From NCBI GenBank assembly GCA_900073065.1, contig FJOG01000015.1, positions 227,284-291,283 on the forward strand: 64,000 nucleotides of DNA, written 5' to 3'. Positions within the stretch are counted from its first letter, which is position 1. The number at the start of each line of letters is the position of its first letter. The position numbers were made by a program, and so were the translations under genes. Of this stretch, positions 22,834 to 34,596 are shown piece after piece. This DNA is from Phialocephala subalpina. Lineage: Eukaryota; Ascomycota; Leotiomycetes; Helotiales; Mollisiaceae. The notes below the pieces were generated by a model. It had not been told where the DNA came from. It saw nothing but the letters and a program-made list of their open reading frames with translations, and did not search any database.

Positions 22834-24955
22834 ATGAACGCCAACGGGCCTGGCACTCTAGCTGCTGAGAGTCCACATCAGGCACGTTTGCGGGCTTGTG
22901 CTACCTGCTCGCGAGCAAAAGCAAAATGCGTTTCCGGGGGTGATATTGCTGGCAAGTGTCAAAGGTGCAATATGCCTCCTTACTGTTTGATACCCGTACT
23001 AATCCATACAGATGCTCTAGACTCAACAAGCCATGCGAGGCTCCTCCATCACGTGCTCGAGCAGCACCGAAGAAACGAGCACCACTTCAGACCAGGTAAC
23101 GTGCATTTGGGATGCTTGTGAGACATTGAGCTCACACAATCGCAGTCGTGTCTCGAAAAATCAGGTAGCAGTTCTTGAAGAGAAACTAGATGGCCTCGTC
23201 TACCTTCTCAAAGCCACAAAAGAGTCTGGGACATCAGCCATGGTCACTCCCCCTCAATCCCGCCACGCTCCAACCACTTCGACGCCTTCTCAGGGCGCCG
23301 AAGAAGTTCCAACTGATCCCGAAGCTGAAGTCTGGGATGAGAGACTTCACAATGGCGGCAGCATCCAGCAACGATTCGCACTTCCTCCTGTGGATCCGTT
23401 GCCGATGCAGCCGTTCTTGACGATGGCCAAGGAATACCCACTGCCAGATTTCGACCTTGGTTCCGAGGATCCAGATGTTCTACTAAACATATTCAGGCAC
23501 GAAATGAAGGCATCCTTTCCTTTCATCACTACTCCCGATCACGTGAGCGCACAAGAGCTTCGTCGAACTAGGCCAGCATTCTTCACCACGATCATGGCGG
23601 TGACCACAAGAGTCACGTCTCAGCAGAAAGTCATTTCTGCTGTGGTCATGAAGCAACTTGCAGAGCGGATTGTGACGGACGGGGAGAGGAACTTAGATCT
23701 GCTCTTGGCTACACTCACTTATTCTGCTTGGTACGTGTGACAGGACTTCTCCCTTCTCTTTGAGGCTGACTCTTATTGAAGGTGCTACTATTACTTCCTC
23801 AATCACACCCAATTCACGGTGTTGCTATCTTTGACCACGACCTTAGTGGCAGATATGAGACTGAACCGACCTGCGCCAAAATACGGATCGGAAGCGCGTA
23901 TTGCTGCACTACAAATTTCTCGCGGATACCCGCCATTACCAAGCCTAGAAAAGACCCCAGAAACGCATCGCGCCCTACTCGGCTACTGGTACCTGAATTC
24001 TATGTCCGTGATGCCCCTGCGGGATAATTCATTGAGCTGACCGTTGCAGAATTTCCGGTTTCTTCCATAAACTCGAAACTATCCCATGGACCGACCACCT
24101 TGAATCGTCTTGTCAGACTCTGGCAACCTCACTCGATGCAGACGACAAGTCGGCAGCAACTTTGATCAGACTTCAATTGGTCTCTGAGAGGATCAATCAA
24201 AGCCCATGGCATGGGAAAGTATTTTCGAGCTCTCCTGGGCCCCCAGCACTGTACATTCACTCTCTAAAACAACAGCTTCACGATTTGAAGACGACACTGA
24301 ACGCAGAGCTTGAAGGAAACTGTGAGTACTTTGTTTGATTTGATACTACACTATGACCATAGTTGACGCATTCCTGGTAGTCTGCATTCCCTTGGCCTAC
24401 TGGCATGCCGAGATCTCGTTGTACAAAATCGGTCTCTCGAAATCGCCCTTGCTCTGCGACTTCCTTGGTCACGACTTTGATCGACTTGAGTGCCTTCACT
24501 CTTGCCTTCAAGCTGTCAAATCATTCTTTGATACATGGCTCAGCATTCCTACCTCCATGTGCCACTGCCTGAGTGTACCCATGATCACGCACTTCACTTG
24601 GAGTCTCGGGGTTCTGCAACTACTGGCAACGTTTAATCATCCGGATTGGAATCTTGAATGGGCACGAGAAAAGATAAGCTTCACAGACATACTGGACAAG
24701 CATGCCAAAAAGTTCGCTGAAGCCAAAACAGTCCTAGGCCTGGATCCACATACTGCGATCGGAGAAGACATATTTTCGCACAGCGCACGGAGGATGGCGT
24801 GGATGAAATCATACTTCGAGACGGACGGGGCTCATGCGCGATTGAACCCACTTCCCCCCTGTTTGATGCCAGTTGACGCACCGGAATTCCCACAAGGCAT
24901 CGATATGGATTTCATGGATGACGAATGGATGCGTGATATGCTGGAACTGTGGTGA
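22834..24955 (+). CDS. Zn2Cys6 transcription factor
   Basis: Six exons (22834-22964, 23012-23095, 23146-23730, 23782-24003, 24050-24321, 24363-24955), 628 aa; introns 41-51 bp. The zinc cluster is Cys22, 25, 32, 42, 45 and 52 (CX2CX6CX9CX2CX6C), split by intron 1. A short basic linker (RARAAPKKRAP) and a coiled-coil-like dimerisation segment (NQVAVLEEKLDGLVYLLK) follow, then the fungal-specific middle homology domain (FRHEMKASFPFITTPD, TYSAWCYYYF). Intron 4 uses a weak GTCCGT donor, required to keep the frame. The next gene, 279 bp downstream and in the same direction, is an MFS exporter: a common regulator-transporter arrangement in drug or toxin efflux loci, suggesting but not proving that this protein controls it. 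Confidence 0.85.
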
Positions 24956-24981
24956 GGGCGGACCGGACTTTCAGAGATATT

Positions 24982-25040
24982 TCCCGGTCGAACGGGACAG
25001 GAGCATTTTCAACCAAAATCCCGACTCCGTTCCCGTTCGA
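24982..25040. promoter_or_regulatory. CG-rich dyad, possible zinc-cluster operator
   Basis: TCGAACGGGA (24988-24997) is repeated as its exact inverse complement TCCCGTTCGA (25031-25040), with 33 bp between. The left arm is also part of a local palindrome TCCCG-N6-CGGGA (24982-24997). Inverted CGG/CCG triplets are the usual targets of Zn2Cys6 dimers. It lies 27-85 bp after the regulator stop and about 200 bp before the exporter ATG. A CCAAT pentamer follows at 25042. The binding role is inferred. Confidence 0.45.
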
Positions 25041-25234
25041 GCCAATCACAGCACGCGATTCTAGGCTGCACCGGACGCATTGAAAATGTCAATATCCGGA
25101 GTAAACAGTTTAAAAAGATTGATTCCTTCTTTTGCGTGGCGTTCGATACAAGTCGCATCACTCTTTCTGTGTTCTGTCAATCCAATTCAAGACAAGAACG
25201 CGGCACTCTTCGACGTTGACGATCTTACGCGACG

Positions 25235-27240
25235 ATGAGCACCATACCACTTGACATGGAGAAGGCCAGGAGTAGGGAGACACTTTCCGAGGACCAAAGC
25301 ACCATCGAAGTTCCCGCAGAGCCGCAAATGGAGTTGAAAGATGGCCTCCAACCTACCGCTGCCTCGGAGCCGAAACAAAACCCTGAGCTCCAGGACCCTG
25401 ACGAATATATTTCTGGCTTTAAATTGATACTCGCGACTGGAGTTGTGGCCCTTGCATCTTTCACGATGCTACTGGATACTTCCATCGTCGTAACTGTTAG
25501 TCCATATAGCCTCGACAGCTGCGACATCGACTAATGTATTCTCTTCCAGGCAATTCCCAAAATCACCACCGATTTTCACTCCTTGGACGATGTAGGATGG
25601 TATGGAAGTGCATATCTGCTTGCAAGGTATTTCCTCCTTTGATCCCATTCCTCGATCACACTAACATGTTCCAGCTCATCGTTGCAACCCCTGACTGGAA
25701 AATTCTACAGCCAGTTCAGCAGCAAGGTAGATACCAGCCAACCTCTCCACTCAGGTGCAAGTCACTAACAAGTACTCCAATCAGTGGACTTTCCTCGTGT
25801 TCGTAGGTATCTTCGAGCTTGGATCATTGATATGTGGTATTGCCCAATCATCGAAGATGCTTATTGTTGGACGTGCTGTCGCTGGGATGGGTGGCTCGGG
25901 TTTGATGAACGGAGGTTTGACAATCTTGGCTGCCTGTGCTCCTCCTGAGAAGAGACCTACTCTCCTAGGTTTCCTGATGGGCTGTAAGCGCTTTTCGTCC
26001 GACTACCTGCTCATGCTAACGAGAATAGTTGCCCAGATGGGTATCCTGATTGGACCATTACTTGGTGGAGCTTTGACAGAGTATGCTACCTGGAGATGGT
26101 GTAGGTATATCCTTCAGAAGAAAGGCCACTCACTAACCTTCTTGCAGGCTTCTTCATCAATCTTCCTATCGGTGCGCTCGTCGCAGTTGCCATCTTCTTA
26201 ATCCACATCCCCGACAAAGGAGCTGGCAGAGTACCCCTTACAGCCACCATCCGATCGGTCTTCACAGTCTTCGACATCGGCGGCTTCCTCCTCTTCGCGC
26301 CGACAATGATCATGTTCCTTCTGGCTCTCGAATGGGGTGGAACTTCATACGCCTGGAGCAGTGCCACAATTATTGGGTTGTTCTGCGGCGCAGCTGGGAA
26401 CTTCGCATTGTTTCTGTGGTGGGAATACAAGAAGGGAGATGGGGCCATGATACCTATGGGGATGATCAAGCGAAAAATCGTCTGGTCTTCTGCCCTCGTT
26501 TCTTTCTTCGTTGGAGGCGTGATGATGATCTCCTCATACTACCTGGCGATTTATTTCCAAGCTGTGCGAGGAAAGACACCGACTATCAGTGGTGTCAATG
26601 TCTTGCCGGGAATTGTCACGAACTTGGTGTTCGCGGTCCTGTCCGGAATTGCGGTCACTCGCCTCGGATACTATCTCCCATTCAGCATCTTTGGTGCGAC
26701 GCTCAACGCCGTCTCTTGCGGTCTCATCTCTACCTGGACACCAACAACAAGCACAGCAACCTGGGTCGGCTACCAGATCCTCGCTGGTGTAGGTAGAGGA
26801 TCCAGTATGCAAATGGTAAGTCTCTCACATCCTCTCTATCCTCTCTTCGATCACTGACGCATTCACTGCCCATCGTCGCCATCCAAACAGCCCTCACTCA
26901 AGCCGAGAACCCCATCGGCATGGCAATCATCATCTTCGCCCAACAATTCGGAGGCTCCGTCTGGCTCGCCGTCGCATCTACGGCCTTCAGCAGCAGTCTT
27001 AAGAAAGCAATCGGAAAATACGCTCCTGGTGTTAATCCTCAGGTTGTTATTGCTGCGGGCGCGATTGGGTATCGTGAAGTGGTTCCTGCAGCGAGTGTGG
27101 CTGGTGTCATCAAGAGCTATAATGAGGCTGTCAATCACAACTTCTATATTGCGGCTGGAGTTGCTGTTGCTACTTTCGTCTTCAGTTGGGGTATGGGATG
27201 GAAGAGTGTTAAGGCGAAGAAGGTCCAGTCTGCCGCTTGA
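25235..27240 (+). CDS. MFS drug/toxin exporter (DHA2-type, 14 TMS)
   Basis: Seven exons (25235-25495, 25550-25626, 25675-25726, 25785-25983, 26029-26100, 26148-26815, 26869-27240), about 566 aa. Family marks: [17 protein letters not shown] in TM1, [12 protein letters not shown] in TM2, [15 protein letters not shown], the antiporter motif C region GPLLGGAL, and [12 protein letters not shown] after it. The C-terminal half (VGRGSSMQM, then [20 protein letters not shown]) matches proton-coupled DHA2 efflux pumps that export antifungals, toxins or host defence compounds at the plasma membrane. Six introns are clean GT-AG. The last (26816-26868) needs a TG acceptor to stay in frame; the nearest downstream AG (26890) would scramble the C-terminus. 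So the gene either uses a rare splice site or carries a damaging change. It follows a Zn2Cys6 regulator. Confidence 0.8.
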
Positions 27241-27886
27241 TTGTTTCGCGCAACTGCATCTCGAGGCACGGGGTTCTTTTCGGCGTTAAGTATGGCCCAT
27301 CGGAGAAAAGCTTTGAGAAAGGCCACTCACCCTTTGTCGATAGACTTTGGTGTTTATAAATATTGTACAGTATAGTCTCATAATGCAAACGCTTCTCAAC
27401 GAGGGACGGTTCTTTTCAACACCCTCGTATTCTGGCAAGTGCCATCAAATCTCCAGTCTTCTTTCACATGCGGATACGGAGTTCGTCAGGCCTTCCTTCC
27501 CCACATCAACCGACATCGCATGCCGCAACGCCTGTCCCTGAAGCTTGAATCGAACCCAACGAGTGGCATTTCAGTCTGCCAGCCACTAATCCATCCTTCA
27601 CAAAGGCTAATATTATCTGATCTGCAGATAATCAGGGCCGAGTGCCGGCTTGGAAGGTCGAAGTCGCATGCTAGTGCATATGTCCAACGTACCCCACTTT
27701 GGTGAAGATGGGGAACTTGAAATTTTCAAAGACGGTGAGAGCTGTCAGATTATTCCTTCACTTTCTACTCTTACATTTCTCTTCTTGTTCCCGTTTGTTC
27801 CAGTTACATAATTTTTTTTTTTAATCTCATTTGGTCCCGAGATAAACCGCACGAATTCTTCGGGAGCATCTACCCCGCATTTCAAA
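27241..27886. other. Intergenic, no gene supported
   Basis: About 650 bp between the exporter and the MCT-like carrier. A poly-T run sits at 27812-27821, about 65 bp before the ATG of the latter. Nothing else recognisable. Confidence 0.5.
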
Positions 27887-29363
27887 ATGAGAGACGACCA
27901 AACAGAACTCCATACATTCCCAGTCGATGCAGAGCCTCCTCAGCCACAGTTCGACATCGACCCTCCTCCAGACGGAGGCTATGGCTGGGTGCAAGTCGGA
28001 GCGGCATTCCTGATCAATTGCTTCACTTGGGGACAGACGGCTGTGAGACTTCCTCCCATTTCTCCCTCCTCTTCTCCACATCTCAAGGCAGTACTAACAA
28101 GTTACACAGTCATACTCAATCTACCTAGCCCACTACCTCTCATCCAACCAATTCCCAACAGCAACACCCATAGACTACGCCCTAATCGGCTCCCTCCAAT
28201 TCGCCGTCTCCCTCCTCATCGCCCCGCTTGTCACCGTCGCTGCTCGCAAATTCAGCACGCAACCGCCAATGCTTCTCGGAATCCTGCTCCAAACAATCGG
28301 ATTCATAACTGCAAGCTACGCTTCTAAGATCTGGCACCTTTACCTCAGCCAAGGTCTCCTGATCGGGTTAGGATTGGGATTCATATTCGTCCCATCAACG
28401 CCGATATTGAGCCAATGGTTTAGCAAGAAACGGAGCCTCGCGATAGGTATCTCCTCCGCTGGCTCTGGGGTAGGAGGGTTGCTATTTTCATTCGGAATCC
28501 AAGCCATGATCGACAACCTCTCCCTCTCCTGGGCCTTCCGCATCACAGCAATAATCTGCGGAATCATGAATCTCCTCGCTGTCGCTCTCATCAAGAACCG
28601 TAACGCAGCAATAAAACCTCCAATGATAGGTTTCGACCGCAAGCTTTTGGTCAGATATGATGTCGGTCTTATGTTAGCTTGGGGATTCTTGTCTATGTTG
28701 GGATACATGGTTCTGTTATATTCGCTGCCTAGTTTTTCGGAGTCCATCGGTCTGGATAAGAACCAAGCCGCGGCGATCTCAGCATATCTGAATTTGGGTA
28801 TCGCTATTGGGAGGCCGATGATTGGATTGACGAGCGATCGGTTAGGAAGGATTGAAGTCTCGGGTTTTATGACGTTCTTTTGTGGGCTGATCTGTTTTGC
28901 AATTTGGATTCCGGCGAGGGTGTATGGGGTTACGATTTTCTTTGCTATTGTTAGTGGGGCTGTGGTTGGTGTGTTTTGGATGGTAAGTCTCCTCTAAGTG
29001 GACGGGAAGAGTGTGAGAACTGATTTTGGACAGACTGTCGCACCGATCGCGGTCGAGGTGGCGGGGTTAAATCAGGTCCCCTCCCTGCTGTCACTGATGT
29101 GGCTTACGATATTCTTGCCGATTCTTTGTAAGTCTTCAACCTCAGTCGAACGAATTTTGTTGATATTCCTGAAAGTTTCTGAAGTGATTGCTCTCAAGCT
29201 CCGGAGAGAAGGAGCTTCGAACGAGTATCTGTACCCTCAGATTTTCGCAGGGTTGTCTATGATTCTCGCTAGTCTATGCCTGCTGGAACTTTGGCGGCAC
29301 AAGCATGGTACGACCTTGTTCAGAGATGGACTCTTAAATTGGAGAAGGACGGCACAGGTTTGA
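27887..29363 (+). CDS. MFS monocarboxylate-transporter-like permease
   Basis: Four exons (27887-28042, 28110-28982, 29034-29127, 29176-29363), 436 aa. The N-terminal motif DPPPDGGYGWVQVGAAFL is the hallmark of the MCT (SLC16-like) branch of the major facilitator superfamily. Further helices include LLGILLQTIGFITASYA, LYLSQGLLIGLGLGFIFVP and FSKKRSLAIGISSAGSGVGG, the latter being the loop 4-5 signature. Fungal members (Mch-type) move riboflavin, monocarboxylates or unknown metabolites; many have no measured substrate, so specificity is left open. All introns are GT-AG and 48-67 bp. It lies in a co-oriented run with the zinc-cluster regulator, exporter and downstream esterase. Confidence 0.85.
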
Positions 29364-30087
29364 ATCACTTGAAGACGAGGTGGACAAGATTTAACAATAA
29401 TATCATCAAGCGGTTCTGAGATAACTTATTTCTTGACGTTCGCAAATTTCCTCCGCCCAAATTACCCGACCTTGCTATTTCGGCCGCGTCTCCAACAGCA
29501 GCTCATTCGCCAACGATCACAGCATGGGTTTGCCTTTTCCTTTCCTCTTCTCGCTGTGGCTTATATTAAAAGGCATACCTGATTAAACTATGGCACCATT
29601 ATGCCAAGGATGTCCGATTTGCGAGGTTGACCGAGCATGAAGTGTCATTGAAGAGAGGAAAGCGGGGTATGCACGAACGACATTCCAAAGCTTCGATACG
29701 CATAGATGTGCGATCCTCTTCATCCTTGCCTTTGGTGAAACATTTGGAGTTGTCCAGAGACGATTAAGAGGAGAATCTAGACAAGTTCGCCATCGACCGC
29801 CTACTGTTACCCCTTTTCCTGGCAAGCGAGCACGTGTTAAAGCGACCCAACAATTTAGCAGATGGGAGTGATCAATTTTTCTGACTTGCTCCGAGGAATG
29901 GGAGTTAAATCTCCTCCATAATTCGTAGCGTTGTCAAATCAAAGTAGGTCATGCACAAGGGCGGCGCATGTTGAGCTGCAGGTCACGTGTAAATGATTAA
30001 CCGCCGCACGTCATCGCGGGGAAGCCTGTTTCCTCGGCCTCATGAGAAGAAGCAACTCCAAAATATGTCACTAATGTTAATGAAGCC
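29364..30087. other. Intergenic, no gene supported
   Basis: About 720 bp upstream of the esterase gene. A minus-strand open stretch at 29583-29825 lacks any recognisable family. Confidence 0.5.
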
Positions 30088-31257
30088 ATGGCACTTTCGA
30101 AAATGACTTGCCGAACTCTTTTTGTCGTCGCGTTATGCTTTTGCTCAAGTCTTGCATCCATTCAACTTCCTAAACTCCTCGGACCGAATCCCGTCGGCAC
30201 GAGACGAATCGAGGTTATCGACCAAGGCCGACTTGATCCTTGGGCTCCAAAACCGACACCAAGAGCGCCTATACTTCAATTCTGGTATCCCATCGAACGC
30301 GACAAGTCCCTCGAGGCTGCTCCGTGGCTCCCGCCAAATGCAGCAAAGTGGCAAGAAGATGATTGGGAAGTCCCTCATGGAACGCTTGCTGGGATAAAGA
30401 CACGAACTTTTGCCGATGGGACAGCAATCTTTCCCTTGACAGAAAACAGCACAACTCCTGTGCTTGTGTTTTCTCCTGGTTCGGGAGCATTGTGTGCGTG
30501 GTATTCAGGTTTTCTTTCATCCTTGGCTTCCTTCGGGTACACCATAATAGGAGTTGACCATCCTTATGATTCTGCACCCTTGGAGAGGCCAAATGGAGAG
30601 CTTATTCTGCAAGCAAACACCACAGATGATATCGCATTTGCTGCTCAGGTCCGCAAGGCTGATGTTCTCTGGCTTGCTGGACAAATTGCTCGAGAAAGCC
30701 TTTGCAGATGGTTGTCAAGCAAAACGGCTTGCGAGAAGAGGCTAGGAGAAAACATCAGCCTTGGTGTTTTTGGTCAAAGTCTTGGGGGAACAACTGCAAA
30801 CCTTGCCATGCAAGACAGTACGACACTGTACAAATCCAGCATCTCGATTGACGGTCCTTTCTTGAAGCCACTCAATCAAACCGGCTTTCATGGTCCGTTA
30901 TTCTACATGGCTGCAGAAAACTCTACCCTCCATAATGTGTTAGTCAAAGAGTGGCCTATAATTGATGGATGGAAACTTGCTGTGAAAGTCAAAGGAACTG
31001 TACACATCTCTTTCTCTGACTTTCCGGCTTTGAGTCCAGATCTTCCCGAGGGAGATTGGGGGGATGTTGGGAGCATTGAAGCTAAAAAGATTAATGAAAT
31101 TATGGCGATATACATAAAAGAGTTCTGGGATTGGACTTTACTGGGCAAGCGGGATGGAACGCTATTGAAGCATGAGTCCGAGGAATTTCCGGAAGTTGTG
31201 TTCCAGCATCTGGACAAAGACACAGGATTGGGAAAACACTTGAAGGAGGATCTCTAA
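30088..31257 (+). CDS. Secreted PAF-acetylhydrolase-like esterase
   Basis: Intronless, 389 aa. The signal peptide (MTCRTLFVVALCFCSSLAS, after a short MALSK extension) points to secretion. The protein follows the platelet-activating-factor acetylhydrolase / phospholipase A2 group VII plan: LQFWYPI early, SPGSGALCAWYSG, the conserved VDHPYDSAP strand, nucleophile elbow FGQSLGG with Ser231, SIDGPF with the likely catalytic Asp, and VHISFSDFP with the likely catalytic His. Such enzymes hydrolyse short-chain or oxidised sn-2 esters of phospholipids and related esters. Sequons (NST, NTT, NIS, NQT) are compatible with glycosylation. The natural substrate is not evident. Confidence 0.85.
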   Translation: MALSKMTCRTLFVVALCFCSSLASIQLPKLLGPNPVGTRRIEVIDQGRLDPWAPKPTPRAPILQFWYPIERDKSLEAAPWLPPNAAKWQEDDWEVPHGTLAGIKTRTFADGTAIFPLTENSTTPVLVFSPGSGALCAWYSGFLSSLASFGYTIIGVDHPYDSAPLERPNGELILQANTTDDIAFAAQVRKADVLWLAGQIARESLCRWLSSKTACEKRLGENISLGVFGQSLGGTTANLAMQDSTTLYKSSISIDGPFLKPLNQTGFHGPLFYMAAENSTLHNVLVKEWPIIDGWKLAVKVKGTVHISFSDFPALSPDLPEGDWGDVGSIEAKKINEIMAIYIKEFWDWTLLGKRDGTLLKHESEEFPEVVFQHLDKDTGLGKHLKEDL

Positions 31258-33984
31258 GGTGGCCTCTGAGAACTCCAGCAGCACACCACTTTCATAGCAT
31301 TAAGGAGACCCAGCCACTAGACCGCGTTAACCATTTTTAGTTACGGTATTATCTTCTGCGGGAAGATCCTCTTCTGCCAGAAAGCCTTTTTTAGCAACAA
31401 ATGTCTTCTGTCCCCCCAAAACCTCCACAGACTAATTTATGAGCAATTTTTTCAAAGTACATCTAACTTGTTCATGTTTTACACTCCTACCATCACTCCA
31501 GAAATCTCTCCGTCGTGCCTTCTTACTCTACCCCGCAGATCGGTTTGGGCGAGAGGCAGTGCTGCCAACCGTTCAGCTTCCCTCACTACTCACTACTCCA
31601 TAATGTGTACGAAGCAAATCAAATGAAGGTAAGAGGTTTCAAACAAGACTTAAGTAGCTATGGAATATTGCTTACTGATTTGTACAGTATTATATGGAGA
31701 CCGAGCACACAACTAGATCGAAGTAGGATTCCTTTCCCACAAAACCCTTCGCCAGCACCCGGTGCCAACCCAAGAGGAGGTACAAGAACAATATTGCCAG
31801 AATAGCCGTGCTCACTTCACCCTGCCAGATATAGATATCCTTTGAACTCGCGATATCGAGGTCGCGTTGTGAGGTCCTTCAGCTTCCGTGTCACTTGACG
31901 TGACTTGAAACCAGTTCTCCTGTACAGATATATTGTTACCGAGAAACAGGGGACCTTGACCGGTTCTGCGGATTAAGGTCGACTTTATCTACACCACGGT
32001 TTTTTCAAAGCCAGACTTGGACTTGCTTCCTCATCGGTCTCAATTCTGACACGATGTCGCTTCTTCTCTCCTAGAATTGAACTTCCTTAGACGTTCTCTC
32101 CTTTGTGGAATTTTGCGGCAAGAAGTCATTGATCAAGCCCACTCGTCGGTCCCCAAGTCCTGATTGCCATCTTAACAATCATAGTAAGGAAGACACACAG
32201 GCCTACCGGTACTCAGCCGCACCCATATCATGAGGCCCGAACGAATTTCCGGTTATGGTTCCGCAGAACTAGGTCTCCGATGCATCTGTCATGAAGTGTA
32301 GATTGACTCGCAGCGAAGGCGACATGGTATGCAAGCGTGGGTATGGTACCAAGGACCCCGAGAACATTGCCATCAACAAGCTTTCCGAGAAAGATGGCAA
32401 GAGCTTCCCGAAATTGCCGAATATTGAACGGCAAGCGTAGTGCTCGAGGCCACGAGCCAAGTTTGACTGCGTCTCCTCCAAAACATACCTACAGAATTCG
32501 AGAATATTGGAGGCGGCAATACAGACTGGCATACAGTAGCGACATATTTGGAAGACAGACAAAAACTACCACTCGGTACTGGAGGTTGGTGACGCCAAAT
32601 ACTTCGTTTCTAAGACAAGCTTTGCTAAGGAGAACAACTCAACCAGTATACCTTGACAAGTCTCTCACCTAAATTCCACATCTCGCGATCATTCAGCCAA
32701 GAAATGACTTCTGCCATCGAAAGTATACCTGTCAAAACAACACCGCTCCGCAAGCGAGGTCTTCTACGCTATATTCATAAGCTAGGCCTGAGGTGACCAA
32801 AAGCTCTGCAAGCGGTTACGGTGCCCAACGATCCAGTGAGTCTCTCTTCCGTCAACATGGAGGTTGTCATTCCGAAGATCTTTGGACCAGGAGACCTCGA
32901 AGAAGACTTACCAAGGTGGATCCCTTCCCTGGAAGTCCAATATGCTGGAGATCACTTCTTGACGAGATCACGAGATCGGTCGTTAGACTCGCTACAGCAT
33001 GCAGAGACGCTGCTTAACATGAGAATTGCCGTGGCATAGAGAAAGACTCCTGTCGAGCGGGTCGCTACGGGCACGCAAGAAGACTCGCGGTGCTCTACAA
33101 AAGACCAACCCAAAGGGGCCAGCAAGGGACAAATGCTACCCAGATGCGATGTTCGTGTTCGTGGACGAAGATGGTGACTACAAGGAGGGGCCGAGATCTT
33201 CGTTCGATTGGACATTTATCTGGAGGGCCTGGTGTGGAGAAAGATCGGCTGGCTCATTGCTTCGCGCTTGTACGATGTAACCGATTGCTTGAGTTTGCTC
33301 CTGTTGAGACGCCGCCCGACGTCGAGATTCCAGGAGAGCATGCGGCCACAGGTCTATCGAGGCATCGATGAGACGGACGATCGGTGTGGCCCTAGACGAC
33401 AATGGCAAGTGGGAGAGGGAGGGGATAGAGGTGTCAGCGGATCTAGTTGCCAACGCCTATGCACATCTTCAAGGTCCATTATGTTCTTCGTGTCTCTCTT
33501 CGGACACTCTGTTAAATGGACTCTAACATTGATCATCGAGCTCTGTGGGCTGCGATTCGGTAAGGCTAAATTCCCTGAGATGCTATCAGTCTAAAGATCA
33601 GAGTCCTCGAAACCTAGGGACATTCGACAGTATGCATCAAGGCTAAATGGCTTTGCAGTGGTCATCGCTTTGAAAACCAAAAGTTACTCTCCCTCGCTCT
33701 GACTTGCTGCTTTCGAGGACGTATATACTCGAGTCTGACAACTATAGTCCACTGTTGATGAAGGCGTTGTGCTTAGATTTGTATGGTAGTGCTATTGTGA
33801 GCGGGTTGCAGGAGTTGAAGGTGACGCCTGACAATAGAGAGGAGGGCCACGAGGCTGGAGGCTAGCGTTTTCGGACTATCGTCTCGTTTCGGGTAACTGG
33901 TCGTACCGCCTGATCTCGAATAAAGACAAACTTTGCTCCCAACTCCTTCTTCCATTGTCATCGTCTAAACACCTGCTGTCCAAG
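31258..33984. other. 2.7 kb region without a supported gene
   Basis: Several short open stretches overlap in different frames (for example 32228-32562 minus, 32821-33039 plus, 33090-33594 plus). One reads VALDDNGKWEREGIEVSADL in a frame soon closed by stops, so decayed coding DNA is possible, but no family could be recognised and no exon chain could be built. Confidence 0.4.
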
Positions 33985-34596
33985 ATGGCACAATCGACTG
34001 GACAGCCAGCAATGTCTGCTTCCTCCTCTGCAGTTGCCGCTCCCGCTTCGAGATCTCGAGCCCCTATCCACTCCTCCCAACCCCAATTCAATCCCAGCCA
34101 ACCAATGGGTCCGGGCAACTGGCCAAAGCCAAAAAATCTCTTCCTCAACGCTGACAAGATCGCGGAGTACAAGCCCCTGTACGATTGTAAGTCCCCTCCT
34201 TCCGCAAGCAAATAGCCCCTCTTGGCAGAGACTGACAGCTTTCTAGGGTTCGAGTTCCTTCGTCAGGTCAGCAGATCGGTCCCTGGCTGGAAGAGCGATA
34301 CCGACGTCTCCGAAGGCCGCTGCGTGTTGATCATTCCGACCTACAACGAGCACCTATCGGCGGCGAGATTAGGGGAACGTATGAAGATGAAGGTTGGATC
34401 TCGATCCTTGTCAAGTCAGGCCTCCAGAAAGAAGGGCATGATGTTGGACATTCTCAAAGAGCATCGCCGAAAGAAGCAATTCGCCGATAATGTCGCTAAG
34501 CTACTTGAAGATGATTCCAAAGAGGAAGATGGTGGAGAGGACGCGGGTACGAATTGGATAATCTCTTCTTCCTTGGTTATCACGGCAGAATTGTAG
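33985..34596 (+). CDS. Uncharacterised conserved-looking protein
   Basis: Two exons (33985-34186 and 34247-34596) with a clean 60 bp GT-AG intron (GTAAGT...TTTCTAG), 183 aa. The first 45 residues are Ser/Ala/Pro-rich and disordered-looking. The segment MGPGNWPKPKNLFLNADKIA, the exon junction LYD-WFEFLRQVSRSVPGW and VLIIPTYNEHLSAARLGERM look like a small folded domain. A highly charged helix (LDILKEHRRKKQFADNV) and acidic tail (DDSKEEDGGED) follow. I do not recognise the family. A further intron from about 34548 to 34662 would replace the last residues and is possible. No signal peptide or membrane segment. Confidence 0.55.

Noticed and set aside
27545..27640. GAATCGAACCC, resembling a tRNA B-box on the minus strand
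   Set aside because: No matching A-box, acceptor stem or anticodon arm could be folded upstream.
32793..33594. Overlapping plus-strand frames that look partly coding
   Set aside because: Frames change and close quickly; no family and no splice chain found.
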